Source: Marinobacter lutaoensis (lineage in GTDB: Bacteria; Pseudomonadota; Gammaproteobacteria; Pseudomonadales; Oleiphilaceae). From it: DNA of 64,000 bases. Each line of letters begins with the position of its first letter. Within the stretch, counting starts at the first letter, position 1. Below the pieces are notes generated by a model. The model did no database searches. It worked only from the letters and a program-made list of their open reading frames with translations, and had not been told where the DNA came from. Of the stretch, positions 41,455-51,668 are shown one piece after another. The position numbers were made by a program, and so were the translations under genes. The stretch spans positions 248,001-312,000 of the forward strand of contig NZ_MSCW01000005.1 of assembly GCF_001981305.1 (NCBI RefSeq), written 5' to 3'.

Positions 41455-42150
41455 GTGAGTGTTACAAGAAGAGGCAGGGAATCCGCCAAGGCCAACCCGA
41501 GAAAACCGCAGCGCGTGCCCACCGCCGCGTCCATGAAACGCCGCATGCGCAATACCGAGATGAAACGGGGCGCGATACTGGAGGCGGCCCTGGCAGCCTT
41601 TTCCCAATACGGCCTGCACGGCACCAGCATTGATCAGATCGCCAGCCTGGCCGATGTTTCCAAGACCAACCTCTTCTATTACTTCAGCAGCAAGGAAGAG
41701 CTGTATGTCAGCGTGTTGCGCAACCTGCTGGACCTCTGGCTGAAACCGCTGCGGGCCTTTACCGAGGAACAGGACCCGGTGGTGGCAATCCGCGACTACC
41801 TCCGGGTGAAACTGGAGTTTTCCCGGGACCACCCCGCCGAATCCCGTCTGTTCTGCATGGAAGTGATGCAGGGCGCGCCGCTGATGCTGACCGAGCTGCA
41901 ACAGCCCCTGCACGACCTGGTGGAAAACAAGATCGCGGTCATCCGCTCCTGGATCGACCAGGGTAAGATCGCGCCGATCGAGCCCTACCACCTGATTTTC
42001 ACCCTCTGGGCCACCACCCAGCACTACGCGGATTTCCGTGTTCAGGTGGAAGCCGTTGCCGGCAAGACCCTGGAAGATCCGGCGTTTTTCCAGGAAACCC
42101 TGAACAGCCTGGAAACCCTGATTCTCGACGGCATTCGCCCCCGGACCTGA
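41455..42150 (+). CDS. rutR: RutR, TetR-family regulator of pyrimidine catabolism
   Basis: The GTG at 41455 is chosen because GGAG precedes it at six bases; GTG at 41425 or 41443 would add up to 10 residues. The 231-residue protein has the helix-turn-helix DQIASLADVSKTNLFYYFSSKEELY near residue 59 and an effector domain with SRDHPAESRLFCMEVMQGAPLM and LIFTLWATTQHYADFRVQVEAVAG, closely matching E. coli RutR, which senses uracil/thymine. It lies between the two operons it probably controls, and each has a RutR-type site. The first 35 residues are basic and less conserved. Confidence 0.92.
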   Translation: MSVTRRGRESAKANPRKPQRVPTAASMKRRMRNTEMKRGAILEAALAAFSQYGLHGTSIDQIASLADVSKTNLFYYFSSKEELYVSVLRNLLDLWLKPLRAFTEEQDPVVAIRDYLRVKLEFSRDHPAESRLFCMEVMQGAPLMLTELQQPLHDLVENKIAVIRSWIDQGKIAPIEPYHLIFTLWATTQHYADFRVQVEAVAGKTLEDPAFFQETLNSLETLILDGIRPRT

Positions 42151-42195
42151 GGCGCGGTTTCCGCGCCCTGCCCCCCGCCCCCAATTTGTGCCTGC

Positions 42196-42210
42196 CATCA
42201 AACCAAGCGC
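42196..42210. promoter_or_regulatory. Weak NtrC-like site upstream of the oxygenase operon
   Basis: On the minus strand this is GCGCTTGGTTTGATG, the mirror counterpart of the site at 41336-41350; the two share CTTGGTTTG. The match to the NtrC consensus is poor (GCGC/GATG ends), so the call rests mainly on the mirrored position. Confidence 0.35.
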
Positions 42211-42217
42211 TCTAATT

Positions 42218-42233
42218 TGGACCATTTGATCCA
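42218..42233. promoter_or_regulatory. Second RutR-type operator, upstream of the oxygenase operon
   Basis: TGGACCATTTGATCCA is an imperfect palindrome with core GACCA-N2-TGATC, one change from the core at 41313-41328. It lies 52 bases before the sigma-54 site at 42286, almost the same distance as in the rutA promoter. Confidence 0.65.
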
Positions 42234-42285
42234 GATCAATTTTCAATTAAAACGTAAGCCATTGATTTAAAAGGCATCAAAGAGC

Positions 42286-42301
42286 TGGCACGTTTGCTGC
42301 T
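42286..42301 (+). promoter_or_regulatory. Candidate sigma-54 promoter of the oxygenase/BMP transporter operon
   Basis: TGGCACGTTTGCTGCT matches TGGCACG-N4-TTGCW with one mismatch and has GG-N10-GC. The start point would be near 42312, leaving a leader of about 77 bases before the ATG at 42389. Confidence 0.7.
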
Positions 42302-42388
42302 ACGTCCAGTCGGCGAGCGAGAAGAGCCCATCACTGGCGGTCGCCAGCCCTTCCTCGCGACAACCGACCTGAAACGAGGGCGTGCACC

Positions 42389-43402
42389 ATGAAACTGCAA
42401 CATGTACCCACCATTGACCTTGCCCCCTACTTCGAGGGAACCGCCGAGGGCAAGCGCAAGGTGGCGAAAGAGGTCGACCGGGCGTGCAAGGACATCGGCT
42501 TCCTGGTCATCACCAACCACGGCATTCCGCGGCAACTGATCGAGCGGGTCTACAACCTGAGCCGTGAGTTCTTCAATCAGCCGATGGCGGAAAAGCGCAA
42601 GGTGGACCGGCCCAGCCCGGACATGGTTCGCGGGTACAGCGCCGTTGCCGAGGAAAGCCTGTCGTACTCCATGGAAGAGGCGGCCCCGGGCGACCTGAAG
42701 GAGTCCTTCTCCATCGGCCCCATTGACGTGCCGGAGGATGCCTACCACCGGGGGCCGGATGCGGGGCCTCATTTTGCCCCCAATGTCTGGCCGGAGACCA
42801 TCGACGGCTTCCGGGAGGCCTACGGCGAGTATTTCGGCGCCATGAGCGATCTGGCCCGCTCCCTGATGCGCATCTTCGCGCTGGCGCTGGATCTGGACGA
42901 GCACTTTTTCGACGACAAGATCGACAAGGAAATCAGCATGCTCCGCACGCTGAGTTATCCGAACATGGGCACCCGCATCGAGGAAGGCCAGATGCGCGCC
43001 GGCGCCCATACCGACTATGGCAGCCTGACCATCGTCAAACCCGATGACTCCCCCGGCGGCCTGCAGGTTCGCAATCAGAACGGCGACTGGGTGGACGTGC
43101 CCTACGTGGACGGCAGTTTCGTCGTCAACATCGGCGACCTGATGATGCGCTGGACCAACGATCAGTGGGTTTCCACCCTGCATCGGGTGGTCAACCCGCC
43201 CCTGGACGCCGAGGCCACCCGGCCCCGTCAGTCCATCGTGTTCTTCCACCAGCCCAACTACGACGCCATGATCGAATGCCTGCCCAGCTGCCTGGGCGCG
43301 GACGGCCAGGCCAAATATCCGCCGGTCAGTTCCGGCGACCACCTCAAATCCAAGTTCGTGAAACAGACCACCTTCGGTGGCAGCAAACAGGAGGTGGCCT
43401 GA
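42389..43402 (+). CDS. 2-oxoglutarate/Fe(II) oxygenase, isopenicillin-N-synthase-like
   Basis: The protein has 337 residues. The N-terminal DIOX_N region (VPTIDLAPYFEG...CKDIGFLVITNHGIP) precedes the 2OG-Fe(II) domain. The iron ligands are His207 and Asp209 in GAHTDYGSLTIV and His265 in STLHRVVNP; Arg280-x-Ser282 binds 2-oxoglutarate. It therefore should be an active dioxygenase. Its operon also encodes a VOC protein, a BMP-type importer and YdfG, and carries RutR and sigma-54 sites, so a pyrimidine or purine derivative is the likely substrate. Fungal thymine-7-hydroxylase is in the same family; that activity is a hypothesis only. Confidence 0.85.
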   Translation: MKLQHVPTIDLAPYFEGTAEGKRKVAKEVDRACKDIGFLVITNHGIPRQLIERVYNLSREFFNQPMAEKRKVDRPSPDMVRGYSAVAEESLSYSMEEAAPGDLKESFSIGPIDVPEDAYHRGPDAGPHFAPNVWPETIDGFREAYGEYFGAMSDLARSLMRIFALALDLDEHFFDDKIDKEISMLRTLSYPNMGTRIEEGQMRAGAHTDYGSLTIVKPDDSPGGLQVRNQNGDWVDVPYVDGSFVVNIGDLMMRWTNDQWVSTLHRVVNPPLDAEATRPRQSIVFFHQPNYDAMIECLPSCLGADGQAKYPPVSSGDHLKSKFVKQTTFGGSKQEVA

Positions 43403-43403
43403 T

Positions 43404-43790
43404 ATGAGCACGCTTTCCTACGTCAACGTCTTCGCCCGGGACATCGAGGGGCTGAGCGGCTTTTACCGGGACCTGTTCGGGTTCCGGGACATCCCGGAAA
43501 TCCGCTCCCCGATTTTCCGCGGGCTGGACACCGGCCGCTCCTGCATCGGCTTCAACGCCCTGGACGCTTACGAAATGCTCAAGCTGGACGCGTATTCGGA
43601 CACCCGGGGCTGCAAGTTCCTGCTCAACATCGACGTGGACAGCAAGGAAGAGGTCGACCGCTTCGTGCCCAAGGCCATTGCAGCCGGCGCCCGCCTCGTC
43701 AAGGAGCCCTACACCACTTACTACAACTGGTACCAGGCCGTGCTCCTGGACCCGGAAGATAACGTGTTTCGAATCAACCACATGATGTAG
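43404..43790 (+). CDS. VOC-family protein (glyoxalase/dioxygenase fold)
   Basis: The ATG at 43404 follows an AGGAGG sequence; one base separates it from the oxygenase stop. The 128-residue protein shows LSYVNVFARDIEGLSGFYRDLFGFRDIPE and the C-terminal YQAVLLDPEDNVFRINHM, the two beta-alpha-beta-beta-beta halves of VOC proteins. The usual metal ligands (His near residue 7, Glu near the C-terminus) appear as Asn and Arg, so it may not bind metal and could act as a binding or accessory protein for the adjacent oxygenase. Confidence 0.8.
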   Translation: MSTLSYVNVFARDIEGLSGFYRDLFGFRDIPEIRSPIFRGLDTGRSCIGFNALDAYEMLKLDAYSDTRGCKFLLNIDVDSKEEVDRFVPKAIAAGARLVKEPYTTYYNWYQAVLLDPEDNVFRINHMM

Positions 43791-43816
43791 AACCGCCCAA
43801 CCGAAGGAAACTCACC

Positions 43817-44905
43817 ATGAAAAAGATGATTTTCAGTGCCTGCCTCGCACTGGCCGGTTTCTTTGGCCTGATCAGCACCGTGAACGCCGAGGGACTGACC
43901 CTGGAAGGGCCGCCCAAGATCGCCATGCTGTACATCTCGCCCACCAACGACGGCGGCTGGACCCAGGCCTTTGATGAAGCCCGTCAGCGTCTGGAGAAGG
44001 ACCTGGGTATCAAGATCCAGTACGTCGAGAGCGTGCCGGAATCCGCCTCCGCCATCCGGCCGGCGGTGGAACGCTTCATCAAACGGGGCGCGAACATCAT
44101 CATCGGAACCGCGTTCGGCTATTCCGACACCTTCAAGGCGTTGTCCGAGGAATACCCGAACGTGGCTTTCCTGAACGGCTCCGGCACCACCAACGGCCCC
44201 AACCTGCTGTCCTTCTATGGCCGGACCTACGAGAGCCAGTACCTGTGTGGCATGGCCGCCGCCGCGGCTTCCAAAACCGGCAAGCTCGGCTTCGTTGCCG
44301 CCAACCCGTTCGGCCAGGTCAACTGGACCATCAACGCCTACGCCATGGGCGCCCATGAGATCAACCCGGACGCCACCGTCACCGTGGTCTATACCGGCGC
44401 CTGGAACGACCCCACCAAGGAACGGTCCGCCACCAAGGCCCTGATCGACCAGGGCGCGGACGTGATCGGCCAGCACGTGGACACCCCCACGCCGCAGCTG
44501 GTCGCCCAGGAGAACGGCGTCTATGGCACCGGCCACCACCGGGATTTCCGGGAGTTCGCCCCGAAAGCCACGGTGTGCTCCTCGGTGTGGGTGTGGGACC
44601 GCTTCCTGAAGACCGAACTGGAGAAGATCATCGCCGGCAACTGGGTACCGAACCCCAACGGCGCGCTGCTCTCCATGCAGGAGGGCGGTACCGACATCGC
44701 CTGCTGCGGCCCGAACATCTCGGAAGAGGAAGAGGCGAAGATCATGGCCGCCCGCGACAAGCTGCTCAAGGGTGAACTGCAAATCTACGCCGGCCCGCTG
44801 TACGACCAGGACGGTAACCTCCGCGCCGCCGAAGGCGAGGTGATCCCGGACCCGGAACTCTGGCAGATGGACTGGTTCGTTGACGGAGTCATTACGCAGC
44901 AATGA
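43817..44905 (+). CDS. BMP-family ABC importer, periplasmic binding protein
   Basis: The 362-residue protein has a signal peptide ending near residue 24 (LISTVNA). The mature part has KIAMLYISPTNDGGWTQAFDEARQRLE near residue 35, NIIIGTAFGYSDTFKALSEEYPNVAFLNGSG near 95 and GADVIGQHVDTPTPQLVAQENGVYGTGHH near 217, typical of the basic membrane protein (BMP/Med/PnrA) family, which bind nucleosides or purine-like ligands. It lacks a lipobox, so it is soluble in the periplasm. It is the first gene of a four-gene importer and overlaps the ATPase gene (ATGA). Confidence 0.88.
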   Translation: MKKMIFSACLALAGFFGLISTVNAEGLTLEGPPKIAMLYISPTNDGGWTQAFDEARQRLEKDLGIKIQYVESVPESASAIRPAVERFIKRGANIIIGTAFGYSDTFKALSEEYPNVAFLNGSGTTNGPNLLSFYGRTYESQYLCGMAAAAASKTGKLGFVAANPFGQVNWTINAYAMGAHEINPDATVTVVYTGAWNDPTKERSATKALIDQGADVIGQHVDTPTPQLVAQENGVYGTGHHRDFREFAPKATVCSSVWVWDRFLKTELEKIIAGNWVPNPNGALLSMQEGGTDIACCGPNISEEEEAKIMAARDKLLKGELQIYAGPLYDQDGNLRAAEGEVIPDPELWQMDWFVDGVITQQ

Positions 44906-46422
44906 GCAAGCAGAACGCGATCCAGCTGAGCGGCGTCAGCAAGACCTTCGACGGTTTCAAGGCTCTGGCCGACGCCAATTTCACCGCCAGGTGGGGCGAA
45001 GTCCATGCCCTGCTGGGTGAGAACGGCGCCGGGAAGTCGTCCCTGATGAACATCGTGGCCGGCCTGTACGGCCCCGAAGGCGGATCGCTGTTCATCGACG
45101 ACAACCCGGTCAAGCTCAAAGGGCCGAAGGAGGCCGCGAAACTCGGCATTGGCATGGTACACCAGCACTTCAAGCTGGTGACTCCCTTCACGGTGGCCGA
45201 GAACATTCTCCTGAACCTGGGGCATATCCAGACCAGCGGCCTGTACCGGGAGCGCCTGCGCCGGGTCACGGACGACATCCGCGCCATGGCGGCGCGGATC
45301 GGCTTCGACATCGACCCGGACGCCCGCATCGGCCAGCTGTCCATTGCCGAACAGCAGCGGGTGGAGATCCTCAAGGTTCTGCTGGCCGGCGCCAAGATCC
45401 TAATTCTCGACGAACCCACCGCCGTCCTGACCGAGGACGAGGCGGAACGCCTGCTCACCACCGTGCAGGGGTTCGCCCGGGAAGGCGCCGCCGTGATCCT
45501 GGTGACCCACAAAATGAACGACGTGCTCCGGTACGCCGATCAGGTCACCATCATGCGGGCCGGTCGCACCGTGAAAACCCTCAAACCCGACGCCGTCTCC
45601 GTAGACGAGCTGATCCGGCTCACCGTGGGTGAATCACCCGCCGGGCAGGACGCCTCGCCCGGCGGGCGGGTCCCGGGCGAGCCATTCCTGCGGGTCCAGG
45701 GGCTGCGCAGTACCGGTGGCCGCAGGGCCCTTAACGGCCTGGACCTCACCCTGAATCGGGGCGAGATTTACGGCATCGCCGGTGTGGGCGGCAACGGCCA
45801 GAGCGAGCTGGCCAACGCACTGATGGGAATACCGGAGGCGGTCAGCGGCCGGATGGAGATCGTCGGCGAGGGTGACCTGGCGGATTTCGACGCCGCCCGG
45901 CGCCGGGCTCTCGGCATCGCCGCCATCCCCGCCGACCGTTACGGAGCCGCCCTGGCCGGCCCCCTCTCCATCGCCGACAACTTCGCGCTCGGCGATATCC
46001 ACTCCGGGCGCTACGGCCCGTTCTGGTACCTGAACACCCGAGCCATCGAGGCCGACGCCGCCGAGGCCGTGCGCCAGTTCGATGTCCAGGGCGTCCGGTC
46101 ACTGAAACAGAAGGCTGCCCTGCTCTCCGGCGGCAACGCGCAAAAGCTGGTCATTGCCCGGGAGTTCAGCCACCCGCCGCAACTGGTTCTCGCCCACAGC
46201 CCCAGCCGGGGCCTGGACGTGAAAGCCACGGAAGCCGTGCGCGAGCGCCTGCGGGCGGCCCGGGACAACGGCGCCGCGGTGCTGCTGATCAGCGAGGATC
46301 TGGACGAAGTCATGGCCATGGCCGATCGGATCGGCGTGATGTCCGCCGGCCGGATCGTGGCCGAATTTTCACAGCCGGCAGACCGCCAGGCGATTGGCCA
46401 AGCAATGGTGAACCATGTCTGA
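44902..46422 (+). CDS. BMP-family ABC importer, double ATPase
   Basis: The 506-residue protein has two ABC cassettes in tandem, as in sugar/nucleoside importers. The first has Walker A LGENGAGKSSLMN (near residue 38), signature LSIAEQQRVEI and LILDEPTAVLT; the second has a degenerate Walker A (GVGGNGQSEL), signature LSGGNAQKLVIAREF and LVLAHSPSRGLD. Thus only the first site is likely to hydrolyse ATP efficiently. It overlaps the permease gene by 8 bases. Confidence 0.9.
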   Translation: MSKQNAIQLSGVSKTFDGFKALADANFTARWGEVHALLGENGAGKSSLMNIVAGLYGPEGGSLFIDDNPVKLKGPKEAAKLGIGMVHQHFKLVTPFTVAENILLNLGHIQTSGLYRERLRRVTDDIRAMAARIGFDIDPDARIGQLSIAEQQRVEILKVLLAGAKILILDEPTAVLTEDEAERLLTTVQGFAREGAAVILVTHKMNDVLRYADQVTIMRAGRTVKTLKPDAVSVDELIRLTVGESPAGQDASPGGRVPGEPFLRVQGLRSTGGRRALNGLDLTLNRGEIYGIAGVGGNGQSELANALMGIPEAVSGRMEIVGEGDLADFDAARRRALGIAAIPADRYGAALAGPLSIADNFALGDIHSGRYGPFWYLNTRAIEADAAEAVRQFDVQGVRSLKQKAALLSGGNAQKLVIAREFSHPPQLVLAHSPSRGLDVKATEAVRERLRAARDNGAAVLLISEDLDEVMAMADRIGVMSAGRIVAEFSQPADRQAIGQAMVNHV

Positions 46423-47506
46423 ACTTGCCTTACGACGACCATTGATCAACCGCAGATACACCCTGGAACTGCGCCAGCACATGGCTTGGTACTGGCAGGC
46501 CCTGATCCTCGGTGCCTCCCTGGTGCTCGGGCTGCTCGTTTCGGGGGCCATTCTGGTGGCGGCGGGGGTGCCCGCCGGCGAACTGCTGAACGAATTCGTG
46601 CTCTACACGCTGTTCGACGCACAAAGCCTCAAGTCCGTGCTGTTCCAGGCGTCGCCGCTGATCATGGTCGGCCTCGCCGGCTGCCTGGCGTTCCGGGCCA
46701 GATTCTGGAACCTCGGCCTGGAGGGGCAGATGATTTTCGGCGCCATCGGCGCCACCGCCATCACCCTGTGGGACATTGGCAGCCCCAGCCTACGCCTGCC
46801 CCTGATGATCCTCACGGCCATGGCCTGCGGACTGCTGTGGGCGGTGGCTCCGGTGCTGCTCCGGCTCAAGCTGAGGGTGAACGAGATCGTCTCCACGCTG
46901 ATGCTGAACTACATCGCCGTCAATTTCCTGCTGCACCTGATGTATGGCCCCTGGAAGGACCCGAAGGATGCCTTCCCCTATTCGCCCAAATACGAGAGCT
47001 TCGAGCTGCTGCCGGACCTGCCCGGCGGCCTGAGCCTGTCGATTCCTATCGCCATCGGCCTTGCCGTTCTGGTGCTCTGGTTCGTCAGCATCTCCCGGGC
47101 CGGCCTGTACCTGCGGTTCGTCGACAAGAGCCCGGACGTTGCCCGTTCGGTGGGCGTGCCCGTGGCCCGAACCATCCTGATGGCGGTGCTTTTTTCCGGA
47201 GCCCTCGCGGGCCTGGCCGGGCTGATGGTGGCCGCCGGCCAGGAGGGGCGGCTGACCCATTCGTTCTACGTCGGCTACGGCTTCTCCGGCATCCTGATCG
47301 CCTTTTTGGCCCGCAACAACCCCATCGCGGCCACCTGCGCGGCTCTGCTGATCGCCACCCTGTTCGTGGCCGGCCGCAGCCTGCAGGTGTTCTACCAGAT
47401 CCCGTTCGCCATGGTGCAGCTGATCCAGGCCGTCCTGGTCATCTGCGTCGCCTCTTCGGATTTCTTCATCCGGCACCGCATTCGCCGCGTTCAGGGGGGA
47501 GAATAG
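46415..47506 (+). CDS. BMP-family ABC importer, permease 1
   Basis: The 363-residue inner-membrane protein of the BPD_transp_2 (YufP/NupP-like) family has about ten helices. RARFWNLGLEGQMIFGAIGATAI near residue 90 and LRLKLRVNEIVSTLMLNYIAVNFLLHLMYGPWKDP near 150 are family blocks; GVPVARTILMAVLFSGALAGLAG contacts the ATPase. It pairs with the permease two bases downstream. Confidence 0.88.
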   Translation: MSELALRRPLINRRYTLELRQHMAWYWQALILGASLVLGLLVSGAILVAAGVPAGELLNEFVLYTLFDAQSLKSVLFQASPLIMVGLAGCLAFRARFWNLGLEGQMIFGAIGATAITLWDIGSPSLRLPLMILTAMACGLLWAVAPVLLRLKLRVNEIVSTLMLNYIAVNFLLHLMYGPWKDPKDAFPYSPKYESFELLPDLPGGLSLSIPIAIGLAVLVLWFVSISRAGLYLRFVDKSPDVARSVGVPVARTILMAVLFSGALAGLAGLMVAAGQEGRLTHSFYVGYGFSGILIAFLARNNPIAATCAALLIATLFVAGRSLQVFYQIPFAMVQLIQAVLVICVASSDFFIRHRIRRVQGGE

Positions 47507-47508
47507 CC

Positions 47509-49241
<1,733 letters not shown>

Positions 49242-49261
49242 GGGGTGGAAAGGGAACTGAG

Positions 49262-49348
49262 TGGTGCCCGGAGCCGGAATCGAACCGGCACGGCCTTGCG
49301 GCCGAGAGATTTTAAGTCTCTTGTGTCTACCAATTTCACCATCCGGGC
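49262..49348 (-). tRNA. tRNA-Leu(UAA)
   Basis: The minus strand folds as a class II tRNA: acceptor GCCCGGA pairs with TCCGGGC before ACCA; anticodon stem AGAGA/TCTCT encloses the loop CTTAAAA, giving anticodon TAA; the long variable arm is CGGCCGCAAGGCCG; the T arm is GCCGGTTCGATTCCGGC. The 3' CCA is encoded. It decodes UUA leucine codons. Confidence 0.96.
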
Positions 49349-49424
49349 ATTTGGAGGGAGGCTTAGCGGGCCAGAATTGTATAAGGCCCTGTAGGCCAAC
49401 GCAATTCGGATTCTCGGGCGCTCA

Positions 49425-50048
49425 TCAGGCGGGCTTGGTGGCTCGGCCCAGGTAGAGGTAGCCGGCGATTTTCGGGGCCTTGGAGACGTACAGGTTGCGC
49501 AGCTCGACGATCTCGAAGCCGGCCTGGCGAATCAGCTCAGCGATGTTGCGGTTCAGGTGGCAACCGCCCGCCAGGGGTTTCCACACCCGTGTGAGGCGGT
49601 GCTGCCAGCGGCGGACCCGGGGATGCTCGGATTCACCGTGCTCCAGAAAAATCAGTTCGCCGCCGGGCCGGAGCACCCGTTTCATCTGCGCCAGTGCAGC
49701 AGGACCGTCCGGGATGGTGCAGAGGGTGAAGGTGAGCAGTACGGTGTCGACGCTGTTGTCGGCGAGGGGAATCCGTTCACCGGGCAGATCCAGCCATTCC
49801 ACTTCAACCGCGGCACGCGCCAGATTTGTCCGAGCCTTGCGCCGCATGCCTTCGGACGGTTCCAGGCCGTACACTTTGGTCACCCGGCCCGGGTCGTAGA
49901 ATTCCAGGTTGATGGCCGAGCCCATCCCCACCTCCAGCACGGTGCCCCGGGCCAGGGGTACCACTTGGCTACGCAGTTTCATCACTTGGCCCATGGAGCA
50001 GGCCTTGTCTATGATGTGTGGCAAAATTCGGTCTTCGTAGAAACTCAT
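49425..50048 (-). CDS. Class I SAM-dependent methyltransferase
   Basis: The protein has 207 residues. The SAM-binding motif is GTVLEVGMGSAINLEFYD near residue 34, followed by VYGLEPSEGMRRKA (acidic loop) and a motif II region NSVDTVLLTFTLCTIPDGPAALAQMKRVLRPGGELIFLEHGES near residue 98, as in UbiE/PMT-type methyltransferases. The C-terminal part has CHLNRNIAELIRQAGFEI. Similar proteins act on phospholipids, arsenite or small acids; no substrate is indicated by neighbours. It is divergent from the cyd operon. Confidence 0.83.
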   Translation of the reverse strand: MSFYEDRILPHIIDKACSMGQVMKLRSQVVPLARGTVLEVGMGSAINLEFYDPGRVTKVYGLEPSEGMRRKARTNLARAAVEVEWLDLPGERIPLADNSVDTVLLTFTLCTIPDGPAALAQMKRVLRPGGELIFLEHGESEHPRVRRWQHRLTRVWKPLAGGCHLNRNIAELIRQAGFEIVELRNLYVSKAPKIAGYLYLGRATKPA

Positions 50049-50235
50049 ACGTGTGTCCGGAGCACCATCAAATTTTTTGAATGCGACAATCTGTCCTATC
50101 GGTTAGAGTGTCTTTTTTTGTAGCATGGTAACCATCTGCCGGTTATAACAACATAACAAACGGGACTAAGGCAGCAGCCGGATGGGTGCCATTGGTGTCC
50201 ATTCATGTGATGTTTGGTTTTGCCGGAGGTTCCCA

Positions 50236-51666
50236 ATGGAACTTGATCCTCTCATCCTATCGCGAATCCAATTCGCGTTTGTCGTGTCATTTCACGCCAT
50301 TTTCCCGGTGTTTACCATCGGTCTCGCTTCCTACATCGCGGTGCTCGAAGGGCTTTCGTTCAAGACCCGAGACCCCGTGTGGACCAAGCTTTCCGGGTTC
50401 TGGACGAAGGTGTTCGCCGTGGTGTTCGGCATGGGGGTGGTGTCCGGCATCGTGATGTCCTTCCAGTTCGGCACCAACTGGAGCAACTTCGCCCAGGCCT
50501 CCGCCAACTTCCTGGGGCCGATTCTCAGCTACGAGGTGGTGACGGCCTTCTTCCTGGAAGCCGCGTTTCTGGGTGTGCTGCTGTTCGGGCGCGACAAGGT
50601 GCCGGCAGGGGTTCACCTGTTCGCCGCAGTCATGGTCGCCACCGGCACGTTCATTTCCTCGTTCTGGATCCTTTCGGCCAACAGTTGGATGCAGACGCCC
50701 GCGGGTGTCGAGCTGCGTGATGGCATGTTCCACGTCACCTCCTGGAGCGAAGCTATCTTCAACCCCTCCTTCCCTTATCGTTTCATGCACATGGCGCTGG
50801 CTTCCTTCCTTACCGGCGGGTTCGTGGTGGCCGGTGTGAGCGCGTGGTACCTGCTGCGCGGCCGCGAGGTGGAGGCAAACCGCAAAGCGCTGTCCATGTG
50901 CCTGTGGCTGCTGCTGTTCATCGCGCCGGCGCAACTGTTCGTCGGCGACCTCCACGGTCTGAGCACTCTGGAGCACCAGCCCACTAAGGTGGCGGCGATG
51001 GAAGGTAACTGGGAGACCTCCCGCAATGTGCCGCTGCTGCTGTTTGCCATTCCTGACCAGGAAAACCAGACCAATCACCTGGAAATCCCCATTCCCAACC
51101 TCGCCAGCCTGATTCTGACCCATGAATGGGACGGTGAGGTTCCGGGCATCACCGAAGTTCCGGTGGAGGAGCAGCCGCCGGTGGCCATCGTGTTCTGGAG
51201 CTTCCGGGTCATGGTCGGTATCGGGGTGCTGATGATCCTGTTCGCGCTAACCGGGCTGGTGCTGCGCAGGAACGGCCGCTACTGGCAGGCGCCCTGGTTC
51301 CTGCAGGGGCTGAGGTTTATGAGTGTGGCGCCGTTCCTTGCGGTACTCACCGGTTGGTTCGTCACCGAAACCGGCCGCGCGCCCTGGCTGGTGTACGGCA
51401 TCATGGATCAGGCGGAGGCGCTGACGCCCTCCCTCACCGGTGCGATGGCACTGTTTACCTTGATTGGCTACATCGTGGTCTACGCCCTGGTGTTCACCGC
51501 CGGCCTGTACTACCTGATGCGGGTGCTGTACGTGGGTCTGGAAGACACTTATGGCGAGGACGAGCATGAAGCCGAGCGGCCCATGCGTCCGTTCTCGGCG
51601 ACCCATGTTCCGTTCGAAATCGACCAGGCCGGTCACGGCGACTCAGCCAAGCAAGGGGGGCACTGA
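50236..51666 (+). CDS. cydA: Cytochrome bd-type ubiquinol oxidase subunit I, cyanide-insensitive type
   Basis: The start at 50236 (MELDPL) has GGAGG; an ATG 18 codons upstream lacks one. The 476-residue membrane subunit carries haems b558, b595 and d. The His20 ligand lies in SFHAIFPVFTIG; GDLHGLSTLEHQPTKVAAMEGNWE and GWFVTETGRAPW are conserved. The quinol (Q) loop is short, as in the CioA branch known for cyanide insensitivity in Pseudomonas. It is the first gene of cydABDC. Confidence 0.93.
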   Translation: MELDPLILSRIQFAFVVSFHAIFPVFTIGLASYIAVLEGLSFKTRDPVWTKLSGFWTKVFAVVFGMGVVSGIVMSFQFGTNWSNFAQASANFLGPILSYEVVTAFFLEAAFLGVLLFGRDKVPAGVHLFAAVMVATGTFISSFWILSANSWMQTPAGVELRDGMFHVTSWSEAIFNPSFPYRFMHMALASFLTGGFVVAGVSAWYLLRGREVEANRKALSMCLWLLLFIAPAQLFVGDLHGLSTLEHQPTKVAAMEGNWETSRNVPLLLFAIPDQENQTNHLEIPIPNLASLILTHEWDGEVPGITEVPVEEQPPVAIVFWSFRVMVGIGVLMILFALTGLVLRRNGRYWQAPWFLQGLRFMSVAPFLAVLTGWFVTETGRAPWLVYGIMDQAEALTPSLTGAMALFTLIGYIVVYALVFTAGLYYLMRVLYVGLEDTYGEDEHEAERPMRPFSATHVPFEIDQAGHGDSAKQGGH

Positions 51667-51668
51667 TC

